A DNA stretch of 64,000 bases from Stenocarpella maydis (GCA_002270565.1 NQMI01000191.1:4340-68339), one strand, 5' to 3'; positions 24,000 through 36,722 are shown, counted from the stretch's first letter. The notes: generated by a model not told the origin, from the sequence alone. Numbers and translations are program-made.

Positions 24000-26240
24000 A
24001 GCTTAAGGCACATCCCTATCTAGGACTAGCTTGAAAGGCTATTCATCAAGAGAGGTATTATCCCTGCAAGCAAGGAGCTCTCTAATTAGAACAGTATTAG
24101 TCTCGCTAAGCGCGAGAATATCTAAAATTAGCATTTTGATTAAGGTGGCGAGAATAGCGTCTATAGCCTTGGCTTCAGGGGTCTGGGGGATCAGGGGTCC
24201 TTATTTGGGCTTAGCTTTGGTTGACTTTTTGGTCTTACTCAGACCAATTGGATCACCCTTTATTTTACTTTTCTCCTCCCTAGCTATAGTAGAAGTCCCT
24301 TACTGCATTTCTAATACTACCTTCTCTTTATTAGAAATTGTCTTTTAGTTCCCCAAGAGATATATCGTTCTTGAGTTTGGGGTAGTTAGCAATTAGAGAC
24401 TAATATCTCTAAATATAAGGTAAGCTCATCCTTCCTTTTTAAAGCAAAAATTCCAGATGGCCTCTAGCAAACTTCTTAGTACTATAATGTTCTATATCCC
24501 TATAAAAAGCTACAGCTATAGGATTAAGCTAGTTAGACCTACCTTTACAAATATTCTCTTAAGAACTAAGGAATGGCAAGGTCTAAAGGGCAGCATTTCC
24601 AAAGGGTATTAAAGGTATGACAGGCTGAGAAGTTGCCTGAATAGGTGGTATAGGAGCATAATGCTCCTGATTAGAGGTTCTAGATGGGGTGGGGGCAGGT
24701 TCCTAAGGAGACTGGCGTCCTTAAGGTGGACCTTTCTTTAATAAGAGCCCCCTTGCCTTATCTACATCCTGCTCCCTTCCCCTAGAGGGAGAACCTCCAG
24801 TAGATGGGGGAGTAGAATGAATAACCCCTATCGGAAAAATAGAAGATACGGGTCCTAATCTATCCCTTGCTATAATAACAGAGGCGAATGTTTCTCTGCA
24901 CTAGCGCTGCAGCTAAAGAGGCAAGGTGTGAGTGCTATCCGAGATTATTAAATGTTTCTCTATAATAAGCATATTCAGGAGAAGCAAAGGCATAAGTACT
25001 ATTTGGGGTCTATAGAGATGCATATAGGATAAGTTAGGTCCTAATTACTCCCTTGCGGTAATAGTAAAGTTGAATGTTTCTTAATACTAGAGGTCCTTTA
25101 GGAGAGGTAAGATGCGAGTGCTGTCTGAAGGTGTTGAATGTTTCTCTATACCAGGCATATCCGGAAGAAACAAGGGCGTAAGTGCTATCTAAAGTTTACT
25201 AAGACGCATATAGGAATAACCAGGTATAATCCGAGTAAATAGTATTAGTATAGAAGGTTATATTAAATACTATGAAGTCTTGCTATAGTAGCAAGTAGGA
25301 GCTACTTGACTATAAGCAACTAAAGGAGAGGATAATATAAATATTCGGAATACCCTCATGCTACTAATGCTAGCCATCCTGACCGCAAGGGGTGCCAATA
25401 ATAGCGGAAGCTCTAAGCTTACCAATTAGAAGGATAGCAGTTAATAGGGCAGGAACCTCTTTAACTCCCTATAGAAGCATACAACATTTAGTACCGCTAT
25501 CACCCAACCTAATATTATATAATATTAGATAATATCTCAGATATAGTATTTGATAGGGTAACTAGATGTTATAATGATAACTTGAAAGGGAAAACCAAAG
25601 AGGGGCCTAATTAGTTAAACCGGGGCTCTATTATACTTAGTTTACCTATATTAGGGAATTAGCGTGCTGAACCTTCAGGTGCTATATCTGAGGGCAAGAG
25701 AGTTTCGGGTAATATAGGCGGTTAGGATCTACTAAACCTTCTTAACACCAGTCCTTTATATCCCTTCTAAGGAAATAAGCCCTAATTAGATGCTATTAAA
25801 TCCAATCGAAATGAATTTCTAAGGCCTAAGAACACAAATCCCTTAGTAGCTTTTCCAGGAATATATAGCTAGGCCAGAGGTTCCATACTTCACTACCAAA
25901 TTAAGTACGCCAAGAGGGGGTCCAAGATATAACTGAGGTAATAGAGTCAGCTTGGTATAGAGATCAGACCAGCCTTATACATACCTGCTCCTATCGCTAT
26001 TAGGTCAACTATAGGCGACTCAGGAGGGTAAATCTGGCCTTTACATGATAGCAAAATCCTTTGTTAAGAGCGAGAGGGCGCCATAGCTCTAATTAGAATC
26101 AAATGGTATCAGAAGTATAGAGATTCACTCCCCCAAAGTAGCCAACAACCTCATAAACAAAATAAGAAATCCAGGCCCAAAAGCCAAGGAACTTTATAAT
26201 AGCTGAAGAAACCTCGTTAGCCAAAGAAACCCATATTCGA
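24000..26240 (-). pseudogene. Presumed gag region of C1
   Basis: This lies between the primer-binding site and the retropepsin, so by position it is gag. Minus-strand frames are broken and I see no zinc knuckle. The plus strand shows internal near-repeats of about 150 bp (24890-25010, 25060-25170), each with AATGTTTCT and GTGCTATC-like motifs, so the protein probably carried repeats. C2 has the corresponding repeats at about 33190-33510. Confidence 0.4.
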
Positions 26241-26258
26241 TTCATGGGGCAGACACCA
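26241..26258 (-). other. Primer-binding site of C1
   Basis: On the minus strand TGGTGTCTGCCCCATGAA begins one base after the 5' LTR end. A TGG start at this spot is the hallmark of tRNA-primed LTR retrotransposons. The C2 equivalent is TGG-less through mutation. The tRNA is not identified. Confidence 0.65.
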
Positions 26259-26259
26259 G

Positions 26260-26659
26260 TAAAAACGGGCCCAGAGGGGGGAGAGCAAGAGAACAAAACC
26301 TCCATACACACAAAAAGGCACACATTCTGCCAGAGCCCTAATCAAGCAACCACCCCAAGAGGAGCGTGGAAGGCAAGAAGAGGAGCCCCTGACGTAATAG
26401 GAGAGTTATAAGGGGAATAGAGGGTGCTAAAAAGGAGAGGTAGAAAAAAAAGGGCACAAGAAATAGTTTTACAGTACACACGTATATATCTGACAGATAC
26501 AAATTTACAGGGTATAAAAAGATTGATTCTCTAGGACTAGAAATTTCTCAAAAGCAATATAGGAAGGCCCCTTCTTATAGTCTTGGAGGGGGGGGGGAAT
26601 GCCAAGGCTGGTTTTCCTCCGGATTCCGAAACATGCCGGTTCCCCTAGACCCCGGAACA
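26260..26659 (-). repeat. LTR, family C (5' LTR of C1)
   Basis: It is 400 bp and directly repeats 20788-21187. The outer end (minus-strand start TGTTCCGGGG) abuts ATATATAACCC of the A3 host. It is less mutated than the C2 copy at 34568-34963. Confidence 0.9.
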
Positions 26660-26706
26660 ATATATAACCCTTTTTCCGCTAGGCTATATATCTAACCCAT
26701 GGAAGC

Positions 26707-26711
26707 ACTAA
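26707..26711. repeat. Target-site duplication ACTAA (left)
   Basis: ACTAA precedes LTR B and is repeated at 27310-27314. The uninterrupted A4 copy (near 28650) reads GCTGG at this place, so the duplicated bases are already the RIP-mutated form. Confidence 0.8.
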
Positions 26712-27309
26712 TGTTAAACGGAACCGCTCAGCAGGGCGTTGGTACTCCGTGCAAGGAGTTACCCTAGACTTCGTTGTAAGGAGTTACCCTAGACTTCCTA
26801 GCAAGGAGTTACCCTAGACTTGCGAGTCAGGCGATTTTCGCTAAGTACGCCCAGTGCGTGCGTGACGCAAGATGAGTTTGGTGGCCGTGAGTCGATTATT
26901 TTGGCCTGCATTTGCACCTTAATTCAGACCTCTGCATTACCCTTATTTCTTACCCAAAAAGTATATGACTTAGTGCATTGGATAGCCTGATTTCTGAAGT
27001 TTGTATGTACTTAATTTGGGCATTGCTAGGGCTATGGTTGGCTGGCTGCTTGGAACCAAAGATGGTGTGTTGGAAGGGCGAATTTTCCGGCATTTGCAAA
27101 TTTGCACCAGAGCCGACCGCAGCGTGCCCAGGGGTGAGACGACGTCGGAGGGTATATAAGGAGGGCTTACAGAAGCCCAACTTAATTCAATACAAAGTTG
27201 TCCAGACCATTGTCAATCGTCCCAATTCGCCTCAGAGCACCATACTGCGACCCTGCCGAAACACACACACGCTGAACTGAATGCTATTCTATAGCACAAA
27301 TTCATCAGA
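26712..27309 (+). repeat. Complete LTR, family B, nearly unmutated
   Basis: A 598-bp insertion in A3 starting TGTTAAACGG and ending ATCAGA, flanked by 5-bp ACTAA duplications. It contains three tandem units of about 25 bp (AAGGAGTTACCCTAGACTT, 26754-26822) and a TATA-like GTATATAAGGAGG near 27151. Base composition is balanced and CpG is present, unlike the host. The partial copy at 1-255 is about 99% identical. The end is CAGA rather than the usual CA. No internal region is attached, so it is a solo LTR. Short open frames inside it are not considered genes. Confidence 0.8.
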
Positions 27310-27314
27310 ACTAA
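27310..27314. repeat. Target-site duplication ACTAA (right)
   Basis: This is the right copy of the ACTAA duplication around LTR B. Host sequence TAGGCTCTAACC resumes immediately and matches A4 near 28650. Confidence 0.8.
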
Positions 27315-27698
27315 TAGGCTCTAACCTATATTAGGTATGCCTAAAGTTGTCTAGCAGTTCCATCATAGGGGGCTGGAGTATTAAGCTTAATATATTCCTT
27401 TATCTGGATTGGAGTGTTAATGATGTTAGCTCCTGCCCAAAGGGTAGTAATTTCCTATTAAAGCTATTCAACTTCTGCATTATATTAAGTTCATCCTTTT
27501 ATAAGGAGGTATAGCTGCCCAACCTTATTAACTAGTTCCTAGATATAGGGGTCTATAGTCTTATTATTAGCAAGTTTATCTAGCTTGTAGAGAAGGTTAT
27601 AGGTAGGGGTAGTTATTCTAGAGTCTGATATCGTGAAGGGTTCTATATATAATATTGCTTAAAGTCTATATAATAATATATAAATAAGAGTTATTAAA

Positions 27699-28163
27699 AT
27701 ATAATAATTAGAGAGTTTCCAAGTATGTTAGACCTAAAAGATTAAGGGTTTATATTTGGAATATATTATTAGGTAGTTATTAAGTAATATTATTGACTAA
27801 TAATAATTACTAGGTGTAAGGCTATCTAATACTAGGATTGAATACTTAGATTGATGACTGAAGAGTCTGTCTTATGAAAGCTATCTACTATAGTGATAAC
27901 CATGTCCTTATATGTTCCGACTCTTCAGTGGCTTGCAGGCTCGCATACCGAGCCATCGAGCTATTGCATGAGGCTTGATATTTCATCCTTCGAGCGGGCT
28001 TGCATGGCTTGCAATCGAGCGTTGCGAGCCAGACCCTAACCCTTGGTGGGGGCTGGTTGTTACTGACTCATCAGGTGCTTTTGGCTGGCTTGGGGGATTA
28101 CCCCGCCGAGGTCAGGGGTGTTTTCTACGGTAGTTAGCCGCTAATGTGTGTTGGCTTATAACA
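27699..28163 (-). repeat. LTR, family A, shared by A3 and A4
   Basis: It runs from a mutated TATAATAATTAG to GGCTTATAACA on the plus strand. To its left is the 5' end of A3 (gag leader). To its right is the 3' end of A4 (pyrimidine run CTATCTCCCTCC). One LTR thus serves two tandem elements, as unequal recombination between LTRs would produce. Confidence 0.85.
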
Positions 28164-28237
28164 CTATCTCCCTCCTTACTTCTTTTGTCCTTAAAAGTGC
28201 TCCGTAAGTTATTTTTCGTTTATTGGCGCCTTCGTTT

Positions 28238-28407
28238 ATGCCTTCCTAATCCGTTATGTTGTCTGGAGTTAAGGATTCCCGGGTTTCTAAATTATCTCGT
28301 CGTTTTAGGAAGGTCAAGCAATGTGATTCCTTGTTATTTACCATTCTGCAGAATGCTATCACTATGTGACCTTGTTCTTCTTGCGAGGCGCAGGGTATTG
28401 AGAGCTG
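28238..28407 (+). pseudogene. Truncated antisense ORF start in A4
   Basis: It starts at ATG 28238 and matches the first part of the antisense ORF at 14481. It reads through a Cys cluster (PCSSCEAQGIESCE, about 28365-28406) that keeps the Cys residues lost in A3. The A4 deletion junction cuts it off. This copy is the best view of the Cys-X2-Cys motif in the family. Confidence 0.5.
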
Positions 28408-28684
28408 CGAGGTCTCTTTCTGCCTGTCGTTCCTCATTCGGGTCCTGAAACAGGGACCTGAGGGCGTCCTTGTAGCCTTTATAACTGCTGAAAATCCGCT
28501 ATATTTCAAGCTTGCAGGCTTCAAATGATTCCGTATTGATAAAGTCGGTTAGGTAGGGTTTGAACTAAGCTAAGGCTTGTCCTTTAAGGAAGGAGGATGC
28601 ATACATAACCCTTTTTCCGCTAGGCTGTATGTCTAGCTCATGGAAGCGCTGGTAGGCCCTGACCTGTGTTAGGTGTGCCTGGAG

Positions 28685-28969
28685 TTATCCAGTAGTTCTG
28701 TTATAGGGGGCTGGAGTGTTGAGCTTGATATGTTCCTTTATTTGGATTGGGGTGTTGATGATATTGGCTTCTGCTTGGAGGGTAGTGATTTCCTGCTGAA
28801 GTTGTTCGACCTCTGTATTGTGTTGAGCTTGTCCTTCCATAAGGAGGCGCAGCTGTCTAACCTTGTTAACTAGCTCCTGGATATATGGGTCCATAGTTTC
28901 GTTATTGGCAAGTTTATCTAGCTTATAGAGAAGGTTGCGGGTAGGGGTGGTTATTCCGGAGTCTAACAT
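28685..28969 (-). pseudogene. gag N-terminal fragment of A4
   Basis: A 94-residue open frame starting MLDSGITTPTRNLLYKLDKL and ending at a TAG. Residues 30-72 form a heptad-like coiled coil (QELVNKVRQLRLLMEG, EVEQLQQEITTLQAE). The same segment is recognisable in A1 (256-420, plus strand) and in A3 (27330-27640, minus strand). It is the conserved start of the family A gag. The stop is probably a mutated codon, since homology continues beyond it. Confidence 0.6.
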
Positions 28970-29037
28970 TATAAAGGGTTTTGCGTATAATATTGCTTAA
29001 AGTCTACGTAGCGATATATAAATAAGAGTTATCAAAA

Positions 29038-29498
29038 TGTAATAATTAGAGGGTTTCCGAGTATGTTAAACCTGAAAGATTAAGGGTTTATATTTGGAAT
29101 ATGTTGTTAGGTGGTTGTTAAGTAATATTATTGATTAATAATGATTACTAGCTATAAGGCTATCTAATACTGGAGTTGAATACTTAGATTGATAACTGAA
29201 GAGTCTATTCTATGAAAACTATTTATTGTGGTGATAACTATGTCCGTATATATATTCCGACTCTTTAGTGGCTTGCAGGCTTATACGCTAAGCTATCGAA
29301 CCATTGCATGAGGCTTGATACTTTATCCTTTGAGCGGGCTTGCATGGCTCGCAACCGAGCGTTGCAAGCCAGACCCTAATCCTGATAAGGTGGCGTTACT
29401 GATTGGATCAGGCGGGACGCCCTTTTCGGGAGCCGTTCCCCATCCTACGGGGTTGTCTTCTGCGGTAGTCAGCCGCCAATGCGTGTTGGCTCATAACA
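29038..29498 (-). repeat. LTR, family A (5' LTR of A4)
   Basis: On the plus strand it runs from TGTAATAATTAGAGGG to GGCTCATAACA, 461 bp. It closes the A3-A4 tandem array. DNA to the right (ACTAGATAT) does not match the left flank of the array, so no target duplication is visible. Confidence 0.85.
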
Positions 29499-30035
29499 AC
29501 TAGATATATGCTTAGAAAGTTCAAATATAAGCCTATAGATCTTTCGTTATAATTATAAGGTAATTAGAAGGGTTAGGTAAGATAAGGGTGGATTGCATTT
29601 TTTAGGTTGCTAATACTTCTTTTAATAGTAAATTAAGAACTAATAATTTTTATCTTATATATAGTCCTAAGAGAAGTATATTTATCTAATTAGAAATATA
29701 ATATTATCTTAACGTTTTTATATTTTATTCTAGAATTTATATTCCTTTAGTTTAGGATTATTAGGGTTAATATGCGGAATGTCTATATATAGTATTATCC
29801 TTTAAGTTTAATTAGCTAAATCTAATAAATCTGAATTATATAAGCTATCTATATCCAAGTATGCCTATACTTAGGAGACCATCTAGTTAGGAAGAGACTA
29901 GTCTTAATACTAATTGTTATTATCCTAATTAGGGGTAGTAGGATGGAGTATATTATTTAGTGTGTCTGGGAAAATATTATATCTAGCTACCTCTAATAGC
30001 TTCCTCCTAGTTTATTAACTTTTAGGAGGGTTATC
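29499..30035. other. Unassigned AT-rich stretch
   Basis: RIP-like AT-rich DNA between the A4 LTR and the start of C2 homology. I see no LTR, no domain and no open frame worth naming. It is either an unknown repeat or a diverged part of C2. Confidence 0.5.
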
Positions 30036-31609
30036 CTCCTAAAGAAAAGGTACTACTAGCTCTTAAATTCCCCTCTTATAGATAAATTTCTTTAGGTATA
30101 TTAGGAGATAGGTCTTATTAATAGGGATCTACCCCCTTTTCTAGGTCCGGCTAGAATCAAGTTATAGGTCTCTAGGGTATATTTATCTGAATAAAAGACT
30201 GCTAATTAGAGTAACCTAATAGGATATTAAACCTAAAGATATAGAGAAAGGAGGTAAAACATTTTAGCACTAGGGTCCTAGCTTTCTTATCTAAAAGGCT
30301 CCCCAGGATATCATTATCCTGGGATAACTTAAGATTGGTTTTAAGAAGGTTCATTAAGGCTCCAATTATAACCCGCCTCTAATTAGAAGAATCTAGCTAA
30401 AGAAAGACCATTATTACCCTTTAAGAAAGATATTTTCAGGAAATCATTGCACCTTTAATAGTAGCCACCTAGAAGGGCTTCTGGTTCCTCCTCTTTAGCC
30501 TATATATTACTTACAACCTATTAAAAGTAATATCTATAAAAAGAAACCCCCTTAATTGCTTAAAAGTTAAATTAATATCTAAATAGAAAGATATCCCTAG
30601 AAGAATATTATAAATAATATTATATATTTCATTACCTATAATAAAGAAAATAGCTTTTATTCTATTATAGCTAATATATACCTACTTCTTAATTACTCCA
30701 ATTAATATAAATAATACTCCATTATAAACTATAGAGTTTATATCTTAAAGTAGAGTATAGAATAATTTATTCTAGTAGCAATAGAATAAAGAAAGAAGAT
30801 TTATTTTAGCACTTATATTTAGTAAGGCTAGAAGGATCTTATAGGTCTTTAAAGCAATCCTAATATTTAGGTAGGCAGATCTATAATAACCATAATTTAC
30901 TATATTAGCAGTTTAAAATAATATTAAATTTACCTTATACCTGATGATATACATCTGATTAGAGCTTAAGCATTGCTTATATCTAATTTTAGATGTAATA
31001 GAGACTATATTAAGTCCCGAACCTATAGCTTAAGGTATATCCCTATCTAGGACTAGCTTGAAAGGCCACTTATTAAGAGAGGTATTATCCCTATAAATAA
31101 GAAGCTCTTTAATTAGAATAGTATTAGTTTTACTAAGCCCGGCATTTATTGAAATTCCAGCAAAAAAAGGAAAGGATAGCATCTATAGTCTTAGCTTTAG
31201 GGTCTAAGGGATTAGGGGTCCTTATTTGTGCTTAGCTTTAGTTGATTTTTTAGTCTTGCTTGGATTAATTAGATTACCTTTTGTTTACTTTTCCCCTCTC
31301 CAACTTTTCTCTTGCTGGATTTCTAATACTACCTCCTCTTTATTAGAAATCATCTGTAATCTTAGAGAATTAATAACTAGCTCTAAGTCTAGCCACATTA
31401 AATATATATTATTAATATCCTAATTAGGGTTATCTCTATTCTTTTTCTTCCTTTTAATAGCATTTATAGTAATTAAAGATACTAAAGTTTCCATATATTA
31501 TGTTTTATTATTAATAAATATTAGTTTAAATCCAGGAATTAATATTATAGAGAGGGAATTCACTTTAATTTCTAGATCAAGGTTCTAAATCTTCTTTAGT
31601 TCCCTAAGA

Positions 31610-31830
31610 GATATATTGCCCTTAAGTTTAGGATAGTAATTAGAGACTAATATCTCTAAACATAAGGTAAGTCTATCCTTCCTTTTAAAAGCAAAATTTC
31701 CAAACGGCCTTTAGTAAACTTCTTAATACTATAATATTCTATATCTCTATAAAAAGCTAGGGCTATAGGATTAAGCTAGTTAGACTTGCCTTTGCAGATA
31801 TCCTCTTAAGAACTAAGAAATACTAAGTTG
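31610..31830. repeat. Direct repeat flanking foreign DNA in C2, left copy
   Basis: About 220 bp of C-family sequence, beginning near AAGAGATATATTGCCC, recurs at about 32665-32890. The two copies differ at many sites, so they are not a simple assembly duplicate. Either two C copies abut here or the contig was joined across the N gap. Confidence 0.6.
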
Positions 31831-32664
31831 CTTTCCTACTTAGGAGACCAAACTAGGCTAAGCTTAATACATTCCAGCAATTTAGAGCATTAATAGGCGC
31901 TATAATTAGAGGAAGTACTACATCTATAGCACTTTCTAACCTTGCTATTCCATTAATAAGCTAGCTTAGATATATTACACCTATAATCTTTAGAGTATTT
32001 NNNNNNNNNNNTTATATATAGGTATATAGATATTATATAATGAAGAAAGGAAGAAGGGAAGAAAGAGAGAGAGAGAAAGAGAGGAAGAGGTTTTATATTA
32101 GGGATGAAGTATATAGTACTAGCATCCCTAGCTGGCAATAAGTTAGTCACGCAAGTGAGTAACTCATAAAGGAGATATCTTACTAAGGATGTACTTTTTT
32201 TACTCTTTCTATATATATAAAGAGCTATAAAGTAAGGATAATAAGGGAAGTATGGGTGGTTAGAAGTAAAAGAGATATTAGATAATAACTAATATTAGCT
32301 AAGTGGTTGGAGGTTGCGAGCAGTATATGAAGTGAAAAGCAGCACAACCTGCAGGAGGAGAGAAGGGGGATTTTACTAAGAAGGAAGGTATATAAGTAGT
32401 TCAACCTGCTTAGAGGCTAAAAGGAAGATATATAATTATAAAAGAAAAGATCCCTAGTATTGGAATAGCACTTAAGATTGCACATTAGTATGGGGATAAG
32501 GTGGCTTAGTTAGCCACCTAGGTACCGCATGGAGGCCTTAAGCCCCTATTGTGTGCTTCCCCTCCCTTGTTTTAGAACCTAGATAGATCATCGAATAACA
32601 GAACCAGTTTGACAACCACTGTATGTACGTACCAACAGCTATATGGCAAAGGCCATTCAATACT
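31831..32664. other. Unique insert between C2 repeats
   Basis: It contains the gap, a purine-rich GAAAGAGAGA tract (about 32043-32090) and a GC-richer stretch at about 32480-32640 with a GGTGGCTTAGTTAGCCACC hairpin. No coding frame. A SINE-like origin is possible but the internal promoter boxes are not convincing. Confidence 0.3.
32001..32011. other. Assembly gap (11 N)
   Basis: Eleven N lie within the unique insert between the repeated C2 segments. True length and continuity here are unknown. Confidence 0.95.
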
Positions 32665-32890
32665 AAGAGATATATTACTCTTGAGTTTAGGGCGGTTGGT
32701 ACTTAGAGACTGATATCTCTAGATATAAGGTAAGTCTATCCTTCCTTTTAAAAGTAAAAATTCCAGACAGCCTCTAGCAAACTTCTTAATACTATAATAT
32801 TCTATATCTCTATAGAAAGCTAGGGCTATAGGATTAAGCTAGCTAGACCTACCTTTATAAATATCCTCTTAAGAACTAAGGAATAGCAAG
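32665..32890. repeat. Direct repeat flanking foreign DNA in C2, right copy
   Basis: This is the right partner of 31610-31830. From here C2 is collinear with C1 (24360 onward) up to its LTR. Confidence 0.6.
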
Positions 32891-34567
32891 GTCCAAAGGG
32901 CAGCATTTCCAAAGGGTATTAAAAGTATAACAGGCTGAGAAGTTGCCTAAATAGGTGGTATAGGAGCATAATACTCCTAATTAGAGGTCCTAGATAAGGT
33001 AGGGGCAGGTTTCTAAAGAGACTAGCATCCTTAAGGTGGACCTTTCTTTAATAAGAGCCCCCTTATCTTATCTACATTCTGCTTCCTTCTCCTAAAGGAT
33101 AAACCTCTAGTAAATAGGGAAGTAAAATAAATATCCCCTATCAGAAAAATAGAAAATATAGGTTCTAATCTATCCCTTGCTATAATAATAAAGGCAAATA
33201 TTTCTCTATATTAGTACTATAACTAAAGAAGCAAGGTATAAGTGCTATTTGAGATTATTAAATGTTTCTCTATAATAAGCATATCTAGGAGAAGCAAAGG
33301 CATAAGTGCTATTTGGGGTCTGCAGAAATATATAAGAATAGGTTAGATCCTAATTACTCCCTTATAATAATAATAAAGTTAAATATTTCTTAATACCAGA
33401 GGTCCTTTAGAAGAGGCAAGATATAAGTGCTATCTAAAGATATTAAATGTTTCTCTATACTAGGTATATCTAAAAGAAATAAAGATATAAGTACTATCTA
33501 AAGTTTACTAAGATATATATAGAAATAACTAGGTATAATTAAAGTAAAAGGTATCAGTATAGAAGGTTATATTAAGTATTATAAAGTCTTGCTATAAGCA
33601 AAGGTAGGAGCTACTTAACTGCTAATCTTATAGGAGAGGATAATATAAATACCTGGAATACCCTCATGCTGCTAACGCTAGCTATCCTGACCACAGGGGG
33701 TGCTAATACTAGTAGAAGCTCCGAGCTTACCAATCAGAAGAATAGCGGTTAGTAGGGCAGAAACCTCTTTAACTCCCTATAGAAGCATATAACATCCAGT
33801 ACTACTATTACCCAACCCAATATTATATAATATCAGATAATATCTTAAATATAATATTCAATAAGGTAACTAGACATTATAATAATAACTTAAAAGGGAA
33901 AATTAAAGAGAGGCCTAATTAATTAAACCAGGGCTTTATTATACCCAGTTTACCCATATTAAGGAATTAATATACCAAACCTTTAGGTACTATATTTAAG
34001 GGCAAGAGAGTTTTAGGTAATATAAGTAGTTAGGATCCACTAAACCTTCTTAATACTAGTCCTTTATATCTCTTTTAAAGAAATAAACCCTAATTAAATG
34101 CTATTAAATCCAATTGAAATGAATTTCTAAGGCTTAAGAATATAAATCCCTTAATAGCTTTTCCAAAAATACATAGCTAGGCTAGAGGTTCTATACTTCA
34201 CTACTAAATTAAGTACTCCAAGAGGGGGTCCAAGATATAGCTAAGGTAATGGAGTCAGCTTAATACAGAGATTAAACCAGCCTCACACATACCTGCTCCT
34301 ATTACCACTAGGTCAACTATAGGCGACTTAGGAGGGTAAATCTAGCCTTTACATAATAGCAAAATCCTCTATCAAGAGCAAGAAGGTGCTATAGCTCTAA
34401 TCAGAATCAAATGATATTAAAAGTATAGAGATTCACTCTCCTAAAGTAGCCAACAACCTTATAAATAAAACAGGGAATCCAGGCCTAAAAGCTAAGAAAC
34501 TTTATAATGGCTAAAGAAACCTTATTAGCTAAAGAAACCCATATTCAATTTATAAGGCAGATACTAG

Positions 34568-34963
34568 TAAAAACGGGCCAAGAGGGAGAGCCAGAGAATA
34601 AAACCTCTATATATATAAAAAGGCATACATTCTGCTAGAGCCCTAATTAAGTAACCACCCTAAGAGAAGCATAGAAGGCAAGAAGAGGAGCCCCTAATGT
34701 GATAAGAGAGTTATAAAGGGAATAGAGGGTGCTAAAAAGAAGAGGCAGAAAAAGAGGGCATAAGAAATGATTTCATAGTATATATATATATATTAGATAG
34801 ATACAAATTCATAGGGTATAAAAAGATTGATTCTCTAGGACTAGAAATTTCTCAAAAGCAATGCAGGAGGGCCCCTTCTTATAGCCTTAGGGGGGGGGGG
34901 GAATGCTAAGGCTAGTTCTCCTCTGGATCCCAAAACATGCCGGTTCCCCTAGACCCCGGAACA
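34568..34963 (-). repeat. LTR, family C (5' LTR of C2)
   Basis: 396 bp, matching both C1 LTRs, and more AT-rich than they are. The poly-G run is kept near 34890-34902. No partner LTR is seen to its left within C2. Confidence 0.85.

Positions 34964-36722
<1,759 letters not shown>

Larger units (their letters stand above)
20788..26659 (-). mobile_element. LTR retrotransposon C1 inserted in A3
   Basis: It is bounded by 400-bp direct repeats (20788-21187 and 26260-26659). The flanking host DNA repeats ATAT, matching the single ATAC seen in the uninterrupted A4 copy (about 28600). That fits a 4-bp target duplication that has since mutated. On the minus strand a TGG-type primer-binding site follows the 5' LTR (26258 downward) and a polypurine tract precedes the 3' LTR (21188-21198). 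Coding remnants on the minus strand are a retropepsin-like domain (23442-23873) and a Ulp1/C48-like protease domain (about 22230-22630). I find no RT, RNase H or integrase motif in the 5.1-kb interior, so it looks non-autonomous. Confidence 0.8.
14408..27698 (-). mobile_element. Ty3/gypsy retrotransposon A3, split by C1 and LTR B
   Basis: This is an inverted copy of A1 read on the minus strand: integrase and RT lie at about 15900-18200, the protease region at about 18700-18900, the zinc knuckle near 20160-20225, and gag continues to about 27640. Element C1 (20788-26659) is inserted in gag, and LTR B (26712-27309) is inserted a little further on. The RT catalytic motif reads YLDD here (aspartate codons at 17734-17739), unlike A1 where it is YLNN. 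Stops are nevertheless frequent. The 5' LTR is 27699-28163. Confidence 0.85.
28164..29037 (-). mobile_element. Internally deleted gypsy copy A4
   Basis: Only 874 bp separate two A LTRs. 28164-28407 matches the 3' end of A3 (14408-14646). From 28408 the sequence matches gag at 20592 onward. The deletion removes about 5.9 kb comprising pol and part of gag, fusing the antisense ORF start to gag. It keeps the leader, gag N-terminus and both LTRs and is less mutated than A1 or A3. Confidence 0.85.
30036..34963 (-). mobile_element. Truncated LTR element C2
   Basis: It matches C1 from 23262 to 26659 but is more mutated. It keeps the 5' LTR (34568-34963) and lacks the Ulp1-like region and the 3' LTR. 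Relative to C1 it has about 250 extra bp at 30213-30455, so C1 carries a deletion there. It is interrupted at about 31830-32665 by unrelated DNA, an 11-N gap, and a repeat of about 220 bp of its own sequence. Confidence 0.7.

Noticed and set aside
26950..27280. Open frames within LTR B
   Set aside because: They overlap a promoter-like LTR with a TATA box and tandem repeats; short and unconserved in the only other copy visible.
27930..28030. tRNA-like GC-rich stem in family A LTRs (GGCTCGCATACCGAGCC and neighbours)
   Set aside because: Local hairpins only. No anticodon arm, no T-loop consensus, and the segment is part of the variable U3.
32500..32615. tRNA-derived SINE suggested by a box-A-like TGGCTTAGTTAG
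   Set aside because: No acceptable box B at the right distance, no cloverleaf, and no second copy.
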